Part shown: positions 1 through 13,100 of the stretch, piece by piece | Layout: each line of letters begins with the position of its first letter | How positions within the stretch are numbered: position 1 is the first letter of the stretch | Assembly (NCBI RefSeq): GCF_019925205.1 | Contig: NC_083560.1 | Coordinates: forward strand, 46,980,270-47,044,269 | Reading direction: 5' to 3' | Origin: Metopolophium dirhodum | Taxonomy: Eukaryota; Arthropoda; Insecta; Hemiptera; Aphididae | DNA length: 64,000 bases | Program-made: the position numbers and the translations under genes | Notes under the pieces: generated by a model | The model's input: only the letters and a program-made list of their open reading frames with translations | Database searches by the model: none | Told to the model about the DNA's origin: nothing

Positions 1-424
1 GGCAACGAAGTGCAATGTTTCAGCTAGTTTTCCTACAATATGTAGATAATATATTTATTTATTTACTTAAATATTTCGAACTATACAAATTAGGTTTACA
101 AATCTAAAACGTAATAATACTTAAATGGATAATGGTACCTAAGGAACTATGAGGTGTGAAAATGTGATGAGGACACGAGTTAGGAAAAAACTCGCACCAC
201 GACCACGCTAAAATATACGCTTGAAGATTAATGACAATGGGCACGGGGAGGATATCCCTCGCGTTCTTAGTTTTACGCAAGTTAATCGAGACAAATTTAA
301 ACAATGGAGAAACCGGCAAACCGCTATTTTGATTATTGACCTATGTCTGATTTCCGATAACAACGAGGATAACAACAACAAATGAGATCAACAGAAAATT
401 AAAAATGCAATACGTACGCACATT

Positions 425-526
425 GGCGTAGCCAGAATGGAGAGAGGGGTTTTAAGTTTAAATTAAACCAAGTTTTTTTTATCAATGGGGGGAGGGGTGT
501 TTAACCCAAACCCTCCTGGCTACGCC
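425..526. mobile_element. Small TIR element (MITE), about 100 bp
   Basis: The 11-bp end GGCGTAGCCAG at 425-435 is repeated in inverted orientation at 516-526, and both ends continue into G-rich runs (gagaggggttt and the complement of aaaccctcc). The interior is AT-rich and has no coding capacity. I see no convincing target duplication, so the superfamily is open. A lone sequence resembling one end (gtggcgtaac) occurs near 2542. Confidence 0.6.
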
Positions 527-1604
527 TCTGGGTTACGCGTGTCACGAGCGCGTCATCAGTCATCACTGCCTCGGATCGCATCCCATGGACATCGTGAGCT
601 GCATAATATCTAATAGTACAATCAGCTGAAAACCTCTCCCCTTAAGTCACCAAGCTATTAAATACATCAGTGGTACCTACTTATTATACTACATTGAATA
701 TTGTACAGACTAGGGGAAAAAAGTTTTGTAATTTTTAGTAATTAATAAAGGTAGTCAAATTATATCTATACATTTGTTGTGGATAAGTAATGTAATTTGA
801 ATTTTAATTTTAATAGAAGGGGCACTGGTAATAATTTTGACCAAAAAATGAATAGTACCTATAATATTAAAGATTATCATTTATACATTATACCATTTGG
901 GTGGGTGAAATTGTTTTTACCTGCAAACGTTTTTATAAATATAGTTCTATATTAATTATTTCATTTTATTAACTGTAAATTTTAAATTATAAAAACTGTG
1001 CCTACAACACAAGTAAAATAGAAAGATTTATTTTGTTACTTGCTGTGACCCAATGAAAATGTTGAGAAAAGATCTTTTTGAAAACTATTTTAGGTACTAG
1101 GTTATGTAGGCAAAATAATTTATGTTTTTAACTGTATATAATATGTGTAAAAAATAAAAATACTTTCATGGTTTTTAAAAAAGTTAACTTTTTTTAAAGC
1201 CTCATTGAATACAAAATTCAAAAATGTATATCTCACCTAGAAAAAGGGATGATGGATTCATTCATAATATATTTAAAACAATTATTGAACATCGGGAAGT
1301 ACGTTGTACGTAAACTAATCTACTGCTTATTGGCCAAAAAAATTACGGTGTGCTCCAACCTCAGTTATGAATTTTTCCGGTTCCGGCAATGATTATAAAA
1401 TAATAGGTACATCCAAAGAAACGTGCATCTCGAATTGTCAATATATCATTAAAAAATGTTATTAATTAATTTAGAAAAAAAAAATAATTACTTAATTTAT
1501 TATCTTAAATTATTATCTTAATACAAATTTTTATCTGAGTGGTAGACAAACGACCGTCAATATTGGAATGATGATTGACAATATCGTTTTAAAATACATT
1601 ATAT

Positions 1605-1634
1605 CAATAATAATAATAATAATAATAATAATAC
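1605..1634. repeat. (AAT)n microsatellite
   Basis: About nine uninterrupted AAT units, directly next to the CpG-rich block that begins at about 1660. Confidence 0.9.
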
Positions 1635-1659
1635 ATAATATAAAAACAACGAGTTTGGT

Positions 1660-2270
1660 TGCTTACCTATGAAGGCAGACGTATCGGTGGGTGAATGGCC
1701 GGCGCGCGTAGGTACCGGAAAATGTTCAAAGTGCACGATCGGAAAAAAGTCTTTCAAAACGGACACTGACGCCTCACTCGAACTCGCACACGTAGGGAAG
1801 GGCAATAGTACAAGACACACGAGAAAATTAACAATAGTCAAACACACAAATTTTAATGTAAACACGAACAATTATATTTTATAAATACACAAACACCAGA
1901 AAACAAGAACAAAAAAAATTCGATCGCAGCGTGTCGCGAGAATCGACGTGGACGGCACGTCGGCACTACCAGCACTGACAATGTTCAAAGACAGCTGTTG
2001 GCAAGCCAATGCCAACGTAAACGACAAAGGCGGTTGGGTACGACGGGGGACGTCCGCGTTCTACGCTACAATGACGCTGCTGGTCCAACGGTGGCCGACG
2101 CTAAGCGCGAGCTGTGGCGAACGACGCGCCCACTGGTGTGGAGCACGGGTATTGATTGCTATGGTTACACGACGGCCTATATTGGATCACAGCGGCAGCA
2201 GCAGCAGCAACTGTTGAGCGGCGCCGAATGTTCATATGAAATCTGACAACAAGTCGCGTCCTACTAGCGT
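1660..2270 (-). promoter_or_regulatory. CpG-rich block, candidate promoter and first exon of a leftward gene
   Basis: Base composition changes abruptly here: CG dinucleotides are frequent (gcgcgc, cgacg, ggcgcc), whereas the flanks are AT-rich. On the minus strand a good splice donor (CATAG|GTAAGC) ends at 1666, which would suit a 5' untranslated exon transcribed leftward out of the window. Short open frames exist on both strands, but none resembles a known protein and GC-rich sequence leaves frames open by chance. A CAG run (about 2193-2209) lies inside. The promoter role is inference. Confidence 0.35.
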
Positions 2271-2539
2271 CATCTACCTAGCCACTGTGGAGCGCTAGTA
2301 TGACGTGACTGTTTTTGTGCGCAATATAATATTATATTAATATGTAACTTTATGAGAACATTTTGCGCCGTTGTAATATAATTATTGCAACCATAGTATC
2401 CGTAGTGTGTTGGGGAGTGTGAACCAGCTACAACAGTTCGGCCAGCTCCGTCGATCACATGATCACGGTATGTAGTGGCGGCACCAGATTGTTTTGCCTG
2501 GATAGGCCAAGCTGGGGCCACTGATTTAAAGAGAGGACC

Positions 2540-3850
2540 AGTGGCGTAACAAAATTCGCATTACCTAACGGGTGGTAACAACTTACAATTACTGGCTAAT
2601 AAAGAATAAAGGTCACAATCGAGTGTAATACCAGCTAATTTCTAAAACGTCAATAACCCTGTTCCTCTTCGATACTAGTTCAATGTTACTGAGTAAAGCC
2701 ATAATATATCCACCAATTTGCAACACTTCTTGAGAAAACTATAACATACATTTTCAAAATTACAATATTACATCATACAGAGTGGGACAGCCGGGGGCCG
2801 AGCATAAGTGGAAATTTGGTCAAATTACTGGGGGGGCTGAGCGTTATATTACACCTATTATAGGTATAATAGGTACCACTGTACTAGAGCCGCTCGAAAT
2901 TATTTATTTCAACAAGACAATTTATAAAGTTCGATATACTAAACAGTTTGACCATAATTAAGTACAAAAAAAAATTATGTGCCATATCTTCAACATTTTA
3001 GAAGTATTCTAAACAAAAATTAATTAATTATTCATTATTAATTTAGAATTATAACCAATGGCGAATTTAAGTGTTCAAATAACGTCGGAAAATCCATAAG
3101 AGGTGCCTCGTACAAAATGTATAAGTAACATACTTACTCCCATTTTACTAAACCACTTGCTTCACTCGCGAGAAATAATTACCAATTAATTTTATAGTAA
3201 CAAATCATCTAATTAGAATAAGTTTACTGTGTAGGTATCTAGTGTGTGTCTGTGTAAAATGTAGATAATAATTACAATTTAGTTTGACAAAAATCCATTT
3301 TAAAATATAAAAAAAAATGTGTAGCTATAAAATTATTCTTTATAATATTATAACATTAAAAATATCAAAAAATGTCTTAGACTTAGTTATTTATTTATTA
3401 AAAAATGTCTATCACTTGTAAAAATGTAAAGCATACAAATACTCAATGCGATATGCGGCGAAAAACAAAAATACTTAAAATTTGTCGATTATGCCGATTT
3501 TGGTGATATTGATAATAAAAACCTTCATAATTAGTATAAAATAGCATATTAATACGTAATTTCATCGAAACCGGGACGACGCACGACGCCTGAGGATATT
3601 TGCTTATAAACAATACATGATATACGGATATTATAATTACTTATTATTAATACCACATAATTGAGGTGTTTCTATGCAAAACGTATTATTTCCCAAAACT
3701 GCTTTTTTTCAGGAATAGTGATTTTCTGTTGCAAACGAACCGGACAAGTTAGGACTTATGGGTAACTTTTAAAAATTAAATATTTATTATTAGAAAAGGA
3801 AACTGTTTGATAAATAAAAAATATTAAATTATTTGATAATTTTTATAAAG
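2540..3850. other. Non-coding AT-rich stretch
   Basis: No supported gene. G-rich patches near 2788-2840 (cagccgggggccgagc and tgggggggctgagcg) resemble ends or interiors of degraded MITEs, but I cannot pair them. Confidence 0.4.
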
Positions 3851-3852
3851 TT

Positions 3853-3915
3853 TTTAGATTCTGAGCGAAGCGATGAATGTATTGATTTTACAATGATGTG
3901 TGTTTTTTATTTTAT
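3853..3915 (+). repeat. Fragment of the GATTCTGAGCGAAGC repeat (left end only)
   Basis: Starts with ttagattctgagcgaagc and matches the first 60 or so bases of the longer copy at 5098, then the similarity stops. It is a truncated left end lying just upstream of the CLN3 exons. Confidence 0.8.
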
Positions 3916-4138
3916 CATGTTGATTTATTTTATAAATATTTAGTTATGAAGTAAAAAAATAACTCATTCATTTTTTTAAATTTAAATTTTTATAATATTA
4001 TCTTTTTGTATCTGGTTAAAAATATAATTATAGAAATTGTTATTCTTTTTGAAGTAATATTTCGATTTTTCTGGATAAAATGACATGAAATATATAATAA
4101 TATGTAACATCATTAAATTTGATTTTAAAGACAGTCAG

Positions 4139-4539
4139 CATTAACTCCACTCAAGATGTATTCAAAAGAGAGTGTAATTATTTGTCAACCGGCGTTATAC
4201 TTTTGGCCGATATTATGCCTGGACTGATAATCAAGATTTTCTCACCATTTTTCGGGTTATATATCAAGTGAGTATTATCTATTTGGACCATAAAGTTTTT
4301 TTTTTTTAAATTTTTTTTATCAACTTATTTTATGTAATAAAAACAATTATTTTTACAGCCGAAGACTATCGTTGTGTATCGCACTGACAACTGCTAGTTT
4401 TATAACTGTGGCAAAAGCGAATACTGAACTAGTTGCCGCTTTCGGTGTAGCACTGACATCCATGGCTTCAGGTCAAGGAGAAACAACACTTTTGTCTTAC
4501 ATGGTCAACTATGAACAGTATGAACATAATAAAGAGTAA
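4139..4539 (+). CDS. CLN3: Battenin (CLN3) family, two-exon partial gene
   Basis: Two exons with matching phase resemble battenin, the multi-pass lysosomal/endosomal membrane protein of the major facilitator fold that is lost in juvenile Batten disease. Exon 1 runs 4139-4267 (acceptor tcag, donor GTGAGT). It encodes the end of the loop and a transmembrane segment with LSTGVILLADIMPGLIIKI, the counterpart of the family's LADILPTLVIK helix. Exon 2 runs 4359-4539 and encodes a hydrophobic stretch with ALTSMASGQGETTLLS, matching the conserved SSGLGE-T-LS loop. The frame ends at TAA 4537, although the family normally continues for a further 200 residues or more; a possible donor (ACA|GTATGA) lies at about 4519. 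I found neither the N-terminal exon nor any later exon nearby. This is either part of a gene with distant exons or a duplicated fragment. Family assignment is fairly safe; function is not. Confidence 0.6.
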
Positions 4540-5097
4540 AAAATTGTTCTAGGTACCTATAATATATTATAAGTAGGTACAGCGTAGAGTAAACTTATCG
4601 ATAACCACCATGGCTCCATTATCCATGGTGTTCGATTGTGATTTGAATGCTCAATCATTCACGAAGAATAGCTGATAATTATTTATTTATTCTTGACAAT
4701 TTTTTTTTTTTGACAGAATTATATCGATAACTTTACTAGTCATACTAGGTCCGGATTTGTAGGTCAAACAAAACTGGAGCATTATGATTCGAATATGGTC
4801 TAAAAAAACCATAATAATAAAATAATAATAATATTATACTCTAATAATCACTTACTATCAACATGTCATCTACAACATGATATTTTGTAAACACTACTTA
4901 CGAAATAAATTGCCTATGCCTAACTCCTTAAGTCCGAATCTCTTAATATGCTAAAAAAACTTAATACTCGCTAACCCCTGAAATTCTTGTGAGTATGCAA
5001 GAAAAACATTCATCTGTGAACTATGTATTTAAATGAATGGTCTTAATTTTCTGCTCCTGTCAAACTGATATAAGAAAACTAAGAATCTAGACTTTGG

Positions 5098-6440
5098 ATT
5101 TTAGATTCTGAGCGAAGCGATGAATGTATTAATTTTACAATGATGTGTGTTTTTTTTTTATTTTTGTGTCTGTCATTACCTTTTAGGACAGTAAAAGTGC
5201 TTGGAATTTCTTCAACAGTAACTTTTCTGATAGGAAAGTCAATCTAGTTGGTACTTTGGGGAGTCAAAAGTAAAAATTTCCCAGTAGTTTTCTAAAGCGA
5301 CGTGAAAAACAAAAGAAAAATTAAGGAAAAACGGGAATTTTTACGCAAAATCTGTTTTCGAGAAAATCGATTTTGGTTTTTGGTGTATTTCTAAAACAAA
5401 TGACCGTAGGGACATGAAATTTTGACTGAATGTTTATATTAGCATTTTCTATACACTATTAAATTTTGAAAATATTTTGACTCTTTTTGAGCTGTTTACG
5501 GACATTGTCAGTTTTCAATTTTTTTAGTTTTTTTTTCTATAAATATCAATAACATTTTATCTGTTGAATAAAAAAGCTTGAACATTTAACAGAAGGCTCC
5601 TACGTTATTGTTTCAAAGGCAGATGAAAAAAATTAAAAATCCTTACTCACAGTTTTTATTTATAAGCATTTAAAGTTCAAATTTTGACAAAATACGGAAA
5701 AATCACGAAAAATAGCAAATTATTTTGAGTTAAGAATTCATAAAAATTTTTCTTTTTAAATCTAAGACTTGGAAATGTAATATAAGATTACTCATAAGTT
5801 TGTCTACCTTTATCAAAAAAAAAATGTCTGGAAGAAACTTAAATTAAACTTTTATGAGCGTCTGAAATTTATATTTTTACAACATTTGATATTTACTCGA
5901 TTTCTCTTGTAACAATTTTCTTATTTTATTGTAATTAAAAAACGAATGACTGTAGATACTTGAAAATTTCACTGAATGTTTATATTAGCATTTTCTATAC
6001 ACCATAAAATGTTGAAAATATTTTGACTCTTTTTGAGCTGTTTACGGACATTGTCAGTTTTCAATTTTTTTAGTTTTTTTTTCTATAAATATCAATAAAT
6101 TTTTATTTGTTGGGTAAAAAAGCGTGAAAATTTAATATAAGGCTCCTGATATATCGTTCTAATAGCAGTTGAAAAATATTAAAAATACATAGGCACAATT
6201 TTTTTTATAAGCATTTAAAGTTCAAATTTTGACAACATTTATCAAATTTATAATTTATTAATTATTTTGTGGTTAAAAATTTATAAATTTATAAATTTTT
6301 AACTTTTATGGCTAAGGATTGAAAATTTAAAACAAGGCTCCACGTAAATAGGTTATATATAAATTTAACTTATTCACAATAATATCATCAAATATACTTG
6401 GTAAAATCATAGGCTGACTGTAATATATATATAATAATAT
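5098..6440 (+). repeat. GATTCTGAGCGAAGC repeat, copy A (about 1.3 kb)
   Basis: The left end ttagattctgagcgaagcg lies at about 5100. The interior contains two related modules: the phrase gtttatattagcattttc occurs at about 5430 and again at 5980, and ctgtttacggacattgtcag at about 5493 and 6040. The right side matches the block at 58680-58800 (tcacaataatatcatcaaat), but the terminal TTCGCTCAGAATCG is lost here. No coding frame. The inverted ends seen across copies suggest a non-autonomous TIR transposon. Confidence 0.8.
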
Positions 6441-7077
6441 ATATACCTACCTACCAAGGATCAAAAAAAAATGTAAGAATTAATGAGTATTCTTCACTTT
6501 AATTCTTCACAAAATGCAATGAATCATGATAACAACTAAATTATATAATACGCACATGGAAAATATTTATTTATATCAAACTCAATAAACAATAAAACAG
6601 CTTTGTTAAATTTAAAATTTAGTGTATGAACATACATGGTTCTTCATGAGATCTTGCTAAATAGATGTTAATGTATATTATCCGCCATAAGCTTAGCTTG
6701 CTTAGATTTCAACATAGCTTCTAATAGTTCAAATATTTTTTGAATATCCATGAAAATTAATATAATTACATTTTAAAGTATATATTATGTTTGTCATGGA
6801 TATAAAATAAATTATTGGAATAATATATTATGTATATTAATAATACGATAACATAGCATAGTACTCTCACAAAGAAGCCAAAAGCAGCTATTATGAACTT
6901 TGGCGGGAAATTACAATCATGTGGATTGTGGATATATTGTAGATAGGATTATCATATAATTTTTTTTTTATTTTCATATAATTTTTCTATTCATAATTGT
7001 TGGTTTTGTACTAAACCACATCATATTTTAATACAAATTAATGAAATAATTTTAATTGGATTAAACCATTTTGGCAT

Positions 7078-7456
7078 TAGCACGTTTTGAATTAAATGTA
7101 GTTGATTGGTATATCAATAACATGGGTAATAACACGTTTTGATGTAAAATGGAAATAACACGTTATGAATTAAATTGTGGATATACTTCGTTTTGGAAAA
7201 AAATTAGAAGTATGTCATATTATTTAGTACAGGGAATAGCACGTTTTGAAGAAAAGTGGATAAAGAACGTTTTGGAAAAAAAATCTATTGGAAATAACAC
7301 GTTTTGAAAAAAAAGTAAAAGTTTAAGCCTAATTTCAGCTAGGAAATAGTACGTTTTGACAAAAAAATAACCGTTTTAATCGATTTATCGCCATTTTTTC
7401 CATAAGAATCGATGTATAACTCGATTTTATTGAAAATGGAGATAACACGTTTTGCA
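7078..7456 (+). repeat. Irregular array of an AACACGTTTTGA-type motif
   Basis: A core of the form ggaaataacacgttttgaa recurs eight or nine times in one orientation at uneven spacing: about 7078, 7129, 7151, 7184 (degenerate), 7232, 7263 (degenerate), 7290, 7342 and 7438. The spacers differ in length and sequence, so it is not a simple tandem satellite and not a CRISPR array. It lies between the two opposed copies of the 1.4-kb repeat. No gene is associated with it. Confidence 0.7.
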
Positions 7457-7899
7457 TAGAAACACGTCAATTACGATCGTTACAAGTTATGATAATAAGT
7501 TAGTAAAATCTTACGAATTAAATTTAATTTTTATCACAGAATATTTTTTTATAATTTAATTTTTAATTCAGTTATTAAATATGAATTCTACAATTATAAC
7601 AGTTATTGTATATATTTAGTCACTGTAAAATGTTGTGGGCCAAGGTGTCTAAGATCTGTTTTTTGAATTTCTGCCCCCTAATATGCCCCCCCCCGATTTC
7701 CATTATGGGGCCGAGAAGGTTTTAGGGTGGGTCATGACCCACCCTGGCACTACCACTGACGGTATGCGTGGTTACCGGTTCCTCGTCATAACTACAACAA
7801 ACTGTGGCCGGTGGCCCATGGACCTTAATATACTAGTTGACGGAGCTATTGGCCGACGGGGTTGGGTAGTGAGGTCCTTGACAATTTGCTTTACAGCCA

Positions 7900-9723
7900 C
7901 AGGGGTGGATTGGCCTATCGGAAAATTGGGAATCTTTGTGAGGGCCGGCCGGGCTGCTATAATTATTATATTATAATTACATAAAAAAAATTATATTTTA
8001 TAAATTAAGCATAAAGAGTCAAATTATTTTCAAAATTGTATGGTGTCAAAACATTCAGTGATATTCTCTAGTATCTACTGTCATTCGTTTTTTAATTACA
8101 ACAAATTAAGAAAATCGTTACATCATAATAGAAAACGAGTGAATATCAAATGTTGTAAAAATATAAATTTCAAACGCTCGTAAAATTTTAATTTGCCTTT
8201 CTTGTAGACAATTTTTTCGATAAAGGTAGGAAAACTTATGAGGAATCTTGTTTTACATATTCAAATCTTAGATTTAAAAAGAACATTTTTTATGAATTGC
8301 TAACTCAAAATAATTTGCAAATTTTCGTCATTTTCCTTATTTTGTCAATATTTGAACTTTAAATGCTTATAAAAAAATTGTGCCTATGGATTTTTAATTT
8401 TTTTCAACTGCTATTGTAACAATATACCAGGAGCCTTGCATTAAATGTTCACGCATTTTTACACAACAAAAAAAATTTTATTGATGTTAATAGAAAAAAA
8501 AAACTAAAAAAATTGAAAACGGACAATGTCTAACAGCTCAAAAAGTGTCAACATATATTCAAAATTGTATGGTGCATAGAAAATGAAAATATAAACATTC
8601 AGTAAAATTTTCATGTATCTACAGTTATTCGTTTTTGAATAACAACAAAATAGATAAATCGCTACATGAGAAATCGAGTGAATATCAAATGTTGTAAAAA
8701 TATGAATTTCAAACGCTCATAGAAATTTAATTTGACTTTCTTGTAGACATTTTTTTTTTTGATAAAGATAGACAAACTTATGGATAATCTTGTATTACAT
8801 TTTAAACCTTGGATTTAAAAAGAAAAATCTTTATGAATTCTCAACTCAAAATAATTTGCTAATTTTCGTGATTTTTCCGTATTTTGTCAAATTTGAACTT
8901 TAAATGCTTATAAAAAAAAATTGTGTATATGTATTTTTAATATTTTTCAACTGCTATTGTAACAATAATATCAGCGTTGCATTAAATTTTCACGCTATTT
9001 TACTCGACAAATAAAATTTTATTGATTTTTATAGAAAAAAAAACTAAAAAAAATGGAAAATGAAAATGTCCGTAAACAGCTCAAAATAAGTCAAAATATT
9101 TGGAAAATGTTATGGTGTATAGAAAATGCTTATATAAACATTCAGTGAAATGTGCATGTACCTACGCCTTACAGTCATTTGTCTTAGGGTTGCACCAAAA
9201 ACCTGAATCGATTTTCTCGAAAACAGATTTTGCGTAAAAATTCCCGTTTTTCCCTAATTTTTCACGTCGCTTTTGAAAACTACTGGGAAAATGTTTCTTT
9301 TGACCCCCCAAAGTACCAATTACATTCACTTTATTAGAAAAGTTACTAAAGAAAATCCAAGCACTTTTACTGTCCTAAAAGGTGATAACAGACACAAAAA
9401 AAAAAAAAAAATAAAAAAAAAAACACAACTCATTGTAAAATCTATACATTCATCGCTTCAATCAGAATCTAAAATTTAATACGATTAAACTTCAAGTTTA
9501 AGTTAGGACAGTCTGTACAACCACCTTATCTGACTAACCCAAAACTGTTATAGCTTTAATTATAGGTACCTATAATATATTTTACTAATTTAGAGGTGAA
9601 ACTAAACAAATTTTGAAATTTGAGTAAAATTATGACCATTTTGTGGGGGGGGGTTACATTTTCGGTGCATGGCCGGTTTGATCCATATTTCCCGGGCTGA
9701 AAAAATTCGCCAATCCGCCCCTG
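7900..9723. mobile_element. hAT-like TIR element carrying a nested repeat copy
   Basis: The left end CAGGGGTGGATTGGC at 7900 is mirrored by GCCAATCCGCCCCTG ending at 9723 (14 of 15 matching). The direct repeat tttacagcca flanks both sides (7890-7899 and 9724-9733), as expected from target duplication, though hAT elements usually duplicate 8 bp. The interior is mostly the reverse-oriented 1.4-kb repeat (7985-9478), so the original element was probably only about 330 bp and was interrupted later. Confidence 0.75.
7985..9478 (-). repeat. GATTCTGAGCGAAGC repeat, copy B (reverse orientation)
   Basis: The reverse complement matches copy A (5098-6440) along most of its length: left-end sequence at 9430-9478, the phrase caccttttaggacagtaaaa near 9365, and the two internal modules repeated twice. 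With copy A it forms a large inverted repeat whose arms are separated by about 1.5 kb. The short open frame at 9273-9479 falls inside this repeat and is not a gene. Confidence 0.85.
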
Positions 9724-9823
9724 TTTACAGCCATATACATACTATATTACATACAGTTGTACACAGTTTATTGTATCATGTAGTGCGCAGGCGCCGTGTA
9801 ATTCGGTGACACCCGAACAGGTG

Positions 9824-10046
9824 CCCTATTCTCGAATTTGGTCGCATTCGATATAAATCAGAACTCGATCGATCGTCTTCCATGGTATTCTCGAAATGAT
9901 GTATGACTTTTCTCGAACGAAAAACGTTCGACATTATGTCTACTGTTATATCGCATTCGACAAAATGTAGCCGTTTGATTGATTAGTAATCTTGTATTCT
10001 TGTGTATAGGTACATGACTTCTTGTCGATCGATCTCGAGAATAGGG
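9824..10046. mobile_element. Candidate MITE with CCCTATTCTCGA inverted ends
   Basis: CCCTATTCTCGA at 9824-9835 is inverted at 10035-10046, and the similarity extends roughly to the outer caggtg/ctggga. The interior is rich in TCGA and GATC palindromes (cgatcgatcg, cgaacgaaaaacgttcg). No target duplication is clear. The open frame on the minus strand across this region has no recognisable domain. Confidence 0.45.
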
Positions 10047-10149
10047 TCCCAGAGCGGTTACGTCGGACCGCTGGAAATACATCCATATTTCGTCTTCTAT
10101 AGTATACCCTATGCTGTGGCCTGCCACAGATTTCTATATAGTACTATAT

Positions 10150-13100
10150 AGATAGCGAACTCCCGCCATGAATTGAAGCTTCAATAGGTCGGTTGGCAAT
10201 TGTATATGGTATTTTATTTTATGTCAAATAAGATTAATTATGGTTTATTTTGTATTGCATTATATTATTTCTAAACCTGTACCTAGTTTTTAAAAATAAT
10301 ATATTTTGTATAAGTCATTTTACATTTACTATTTTATTTTACCATTAAAAAACGATGTTATGCCTAATACATTTCGTATGAAATGTTTTGCCAACCTACA
10401 AAATGGTGGCCAACCACAGCTGAGCTTCACTTGTTACAATGTAAATTGTATAGGAGTTCCTTATCTAGTGTAGTATAGAAGACGTCTGCTCTCTGCAGGT
10501 GGCATCAATAATAACAGAATATAGATAAATTTTCACTGCTGATTAGTGATTACATGATTGTACGATTGTGGTGATTACAAATAGGTATTTATTTTGATTT
10601 CTGATGAAAGTTGATGACTTTTTCGGTTATCAAACCTTCTTGCTGTGTATAAATTATGGACAATCATTGTCGGAGTGAAAAAATTACATATTGTTTTAAC
10701 CTTTAATTATCTATTGGAAATATCGAGACAAAATAAATTGTTTGTAACGTCATGAGAAATATAAAAATGGCATTTTCAATTTTTTTTTTGGAAAATCCTA
10801 AAAATACATTACTATTCTTATTTTATTGTTAAATCAACAAGTGATATTTGACGTAATGAAATAGAAAAGTAAGTTTTAAATTCAAAATAACACCAGTTAT
10901 TTTTATATTAGGTGATATTGTGTAACCTCGGTCAACTGGCCCATCTGGTGTTTAGATTTTGGGCAAAACACAATGTTATGCAACATATGTCATACAGAAA
11001 ATTTCATTGTGTGATCTAAACCTAGTATTGCAACAAGATTATCCTTGTGAAATGTTTCATTCTTTCCCTAATCCAGCCGTACCTAGTCATACTAAAATAA
11101 CGAATACAATGTGTAGTAATTTTGTTATATTATTTCATACATTTTTTATTTTTGTTTTAATCTCAACTATTGAATTGACTAATATCAAATAGGTACTATA
11201 GATATAATGTGTTTTTTTGGATAGTAAATTGTTAAGATCAAGCAAACATATTAATATGTGTATGTCCGAATCAAGCACTGGATGTTTGAATGACATCCAT
11301 TCAAGTATTAAGATTTGTCAATGTTTTTCAAATATTTTTACAGCCTGAAATAGTGTGCCAGAAGGAGTATTTAAGCTGCCTTTAGAAATGTAGTTTATTC
11401 AATTAAGTGAATAATTTGATATATCTTTATCAATTATCAATCAGTTCAGAATATTCATTAGTAAAATGATTTACGACATAACCAGCTATATACAGATTAC
11501 CCACTTCAATCTAGTGAAATGGTTCTGTGGTTTTGATCTATATCACATTCAAAATGTACAGATATTCTACATTACGTCATTATGTAATTTATATGTATTT
11601 ATTTATATTTATGTGAAACTGTTCTAGAAGATCATAAAATGTTTTTAGAATCATTGTATCTGTTGTTGCTTCAATATTGTTAGATTACAATTTGGCCATT
11701 AAATTAATTTCTCACACTTCATATTATCTATATATATACTTTTTTCCACCTTAAACAATTGCTTTAGAGACCAAATATGAAAGCAACTGTACATCTAGTC
11801 TCACATTCATTTGCTTTTGTATAACATTTTAGTGACTATAAGGTGTCTTTCAAAAAGCTTATACAACGATTTACAATCATGTTTTTGTTAGGTTACTTTT
11901 CCATTTAAAAAATTGGAACTTGTTTGCGCACACAATATGATAAAAGTAATCACTTGGACGTGCATAAATTATTACCAATCAATAAACTTTAATCAATTTA
12001 TTGAAACAGGTTTGTGAAATTAGAAATATTTTCAAAGTAAAGAGTGTTAAAAAGTGGTTATTTCTCATTCTGTGGTAGAAATAAAAAAATTAAATCAATG
12101 GCTACCATAAATACTCAGTGTACAACAGTTATTAGTTTTCATAACGAGTAATTGTAAGAGAAATAATTTGTGCGCAAATAAGTTGTAATTTTGGTAAGTG
12201 TGTGCAAACTAAGACTGGCTAACTCATACACATGTAGGACATCAGTAATACTGTTCTTCCATGTTATCTACAATTAAAAAAAAAACCAAATATAATTATT
12301 TTTTAAATATTATAACATAATAGCTCAATAGTTTTGTAAAAACCAATCTATAATACTAACCAAACTTACAACTTGGTTGTATCAACATAATTTCAAGTCT
12401 CAACACATACTTTGTGGCTGTGCTAACATGACTTAGTCAGCATACTTGCGTTATAGTAAGTTGTATGTATAAAGTATACCTAGTCTAAAATTGTATTTAT
12501 TATTCTGTACCCAAAACACAAACATAAACATGCAAACTTTTGAATATGAATTACTAATTAGTAACAAATTGATTCCATTTCGTCTTCATTTACATCTATA
12601 AATATGTACTTTGGTGATAATGATTTTTTTAATTCTTCAATTCTTCTTTTCTCTAGAATAAATGTAATTTATATTAGTTTTCATTTCCTTCACTGAATAT
12701 ATAATAATATATAATATATTATTCTTGTTATCATATTAATTTTATGCTTTTTATTTTTCTTATGTGTTTTACATAACCTATAGACACAATTGGTTTAATT
12801 CTAGAAACGATGTAATTAAAAATACATTTTGTTAAAATTACATCAGCCACTGGATCATGACAATGCATGATACAGTGATCTACGTCACATAGTAATACAT
12901 GTGTCTCTAGTAAATTTAACAAACTGCCATTTTTATTAATTGTTGCAACATAATCAGACAATAATATTTCTTTAATATCTGTGTTGACTAATTTTAAATT
13001 AAATTTATTATCGTTCCTATCACTATACGCTGTTGTTAAAGCATTTTAGTATTCTCCTTAACCACGATCGTTTAATAATATTTATCTCTGTGAATAAACA

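Noticed and set aside
1669..2246. Plus-strand frames of 71-89 codons
   Set aside because: No domain, overlapping in different phases, and located in the CpG-rich block where frames stay open by chance.
7078..7456. Motif array as a CRISPR
   Set aside because: Repeats are short, imperfect and unevenly spaced, and the genome is clearly animal.
9273..9479. Lys-rich open frame
   Set aside because: It lies wholly inside the reverse copy of the 1.4-kb repeat and is created by its poly-A run.
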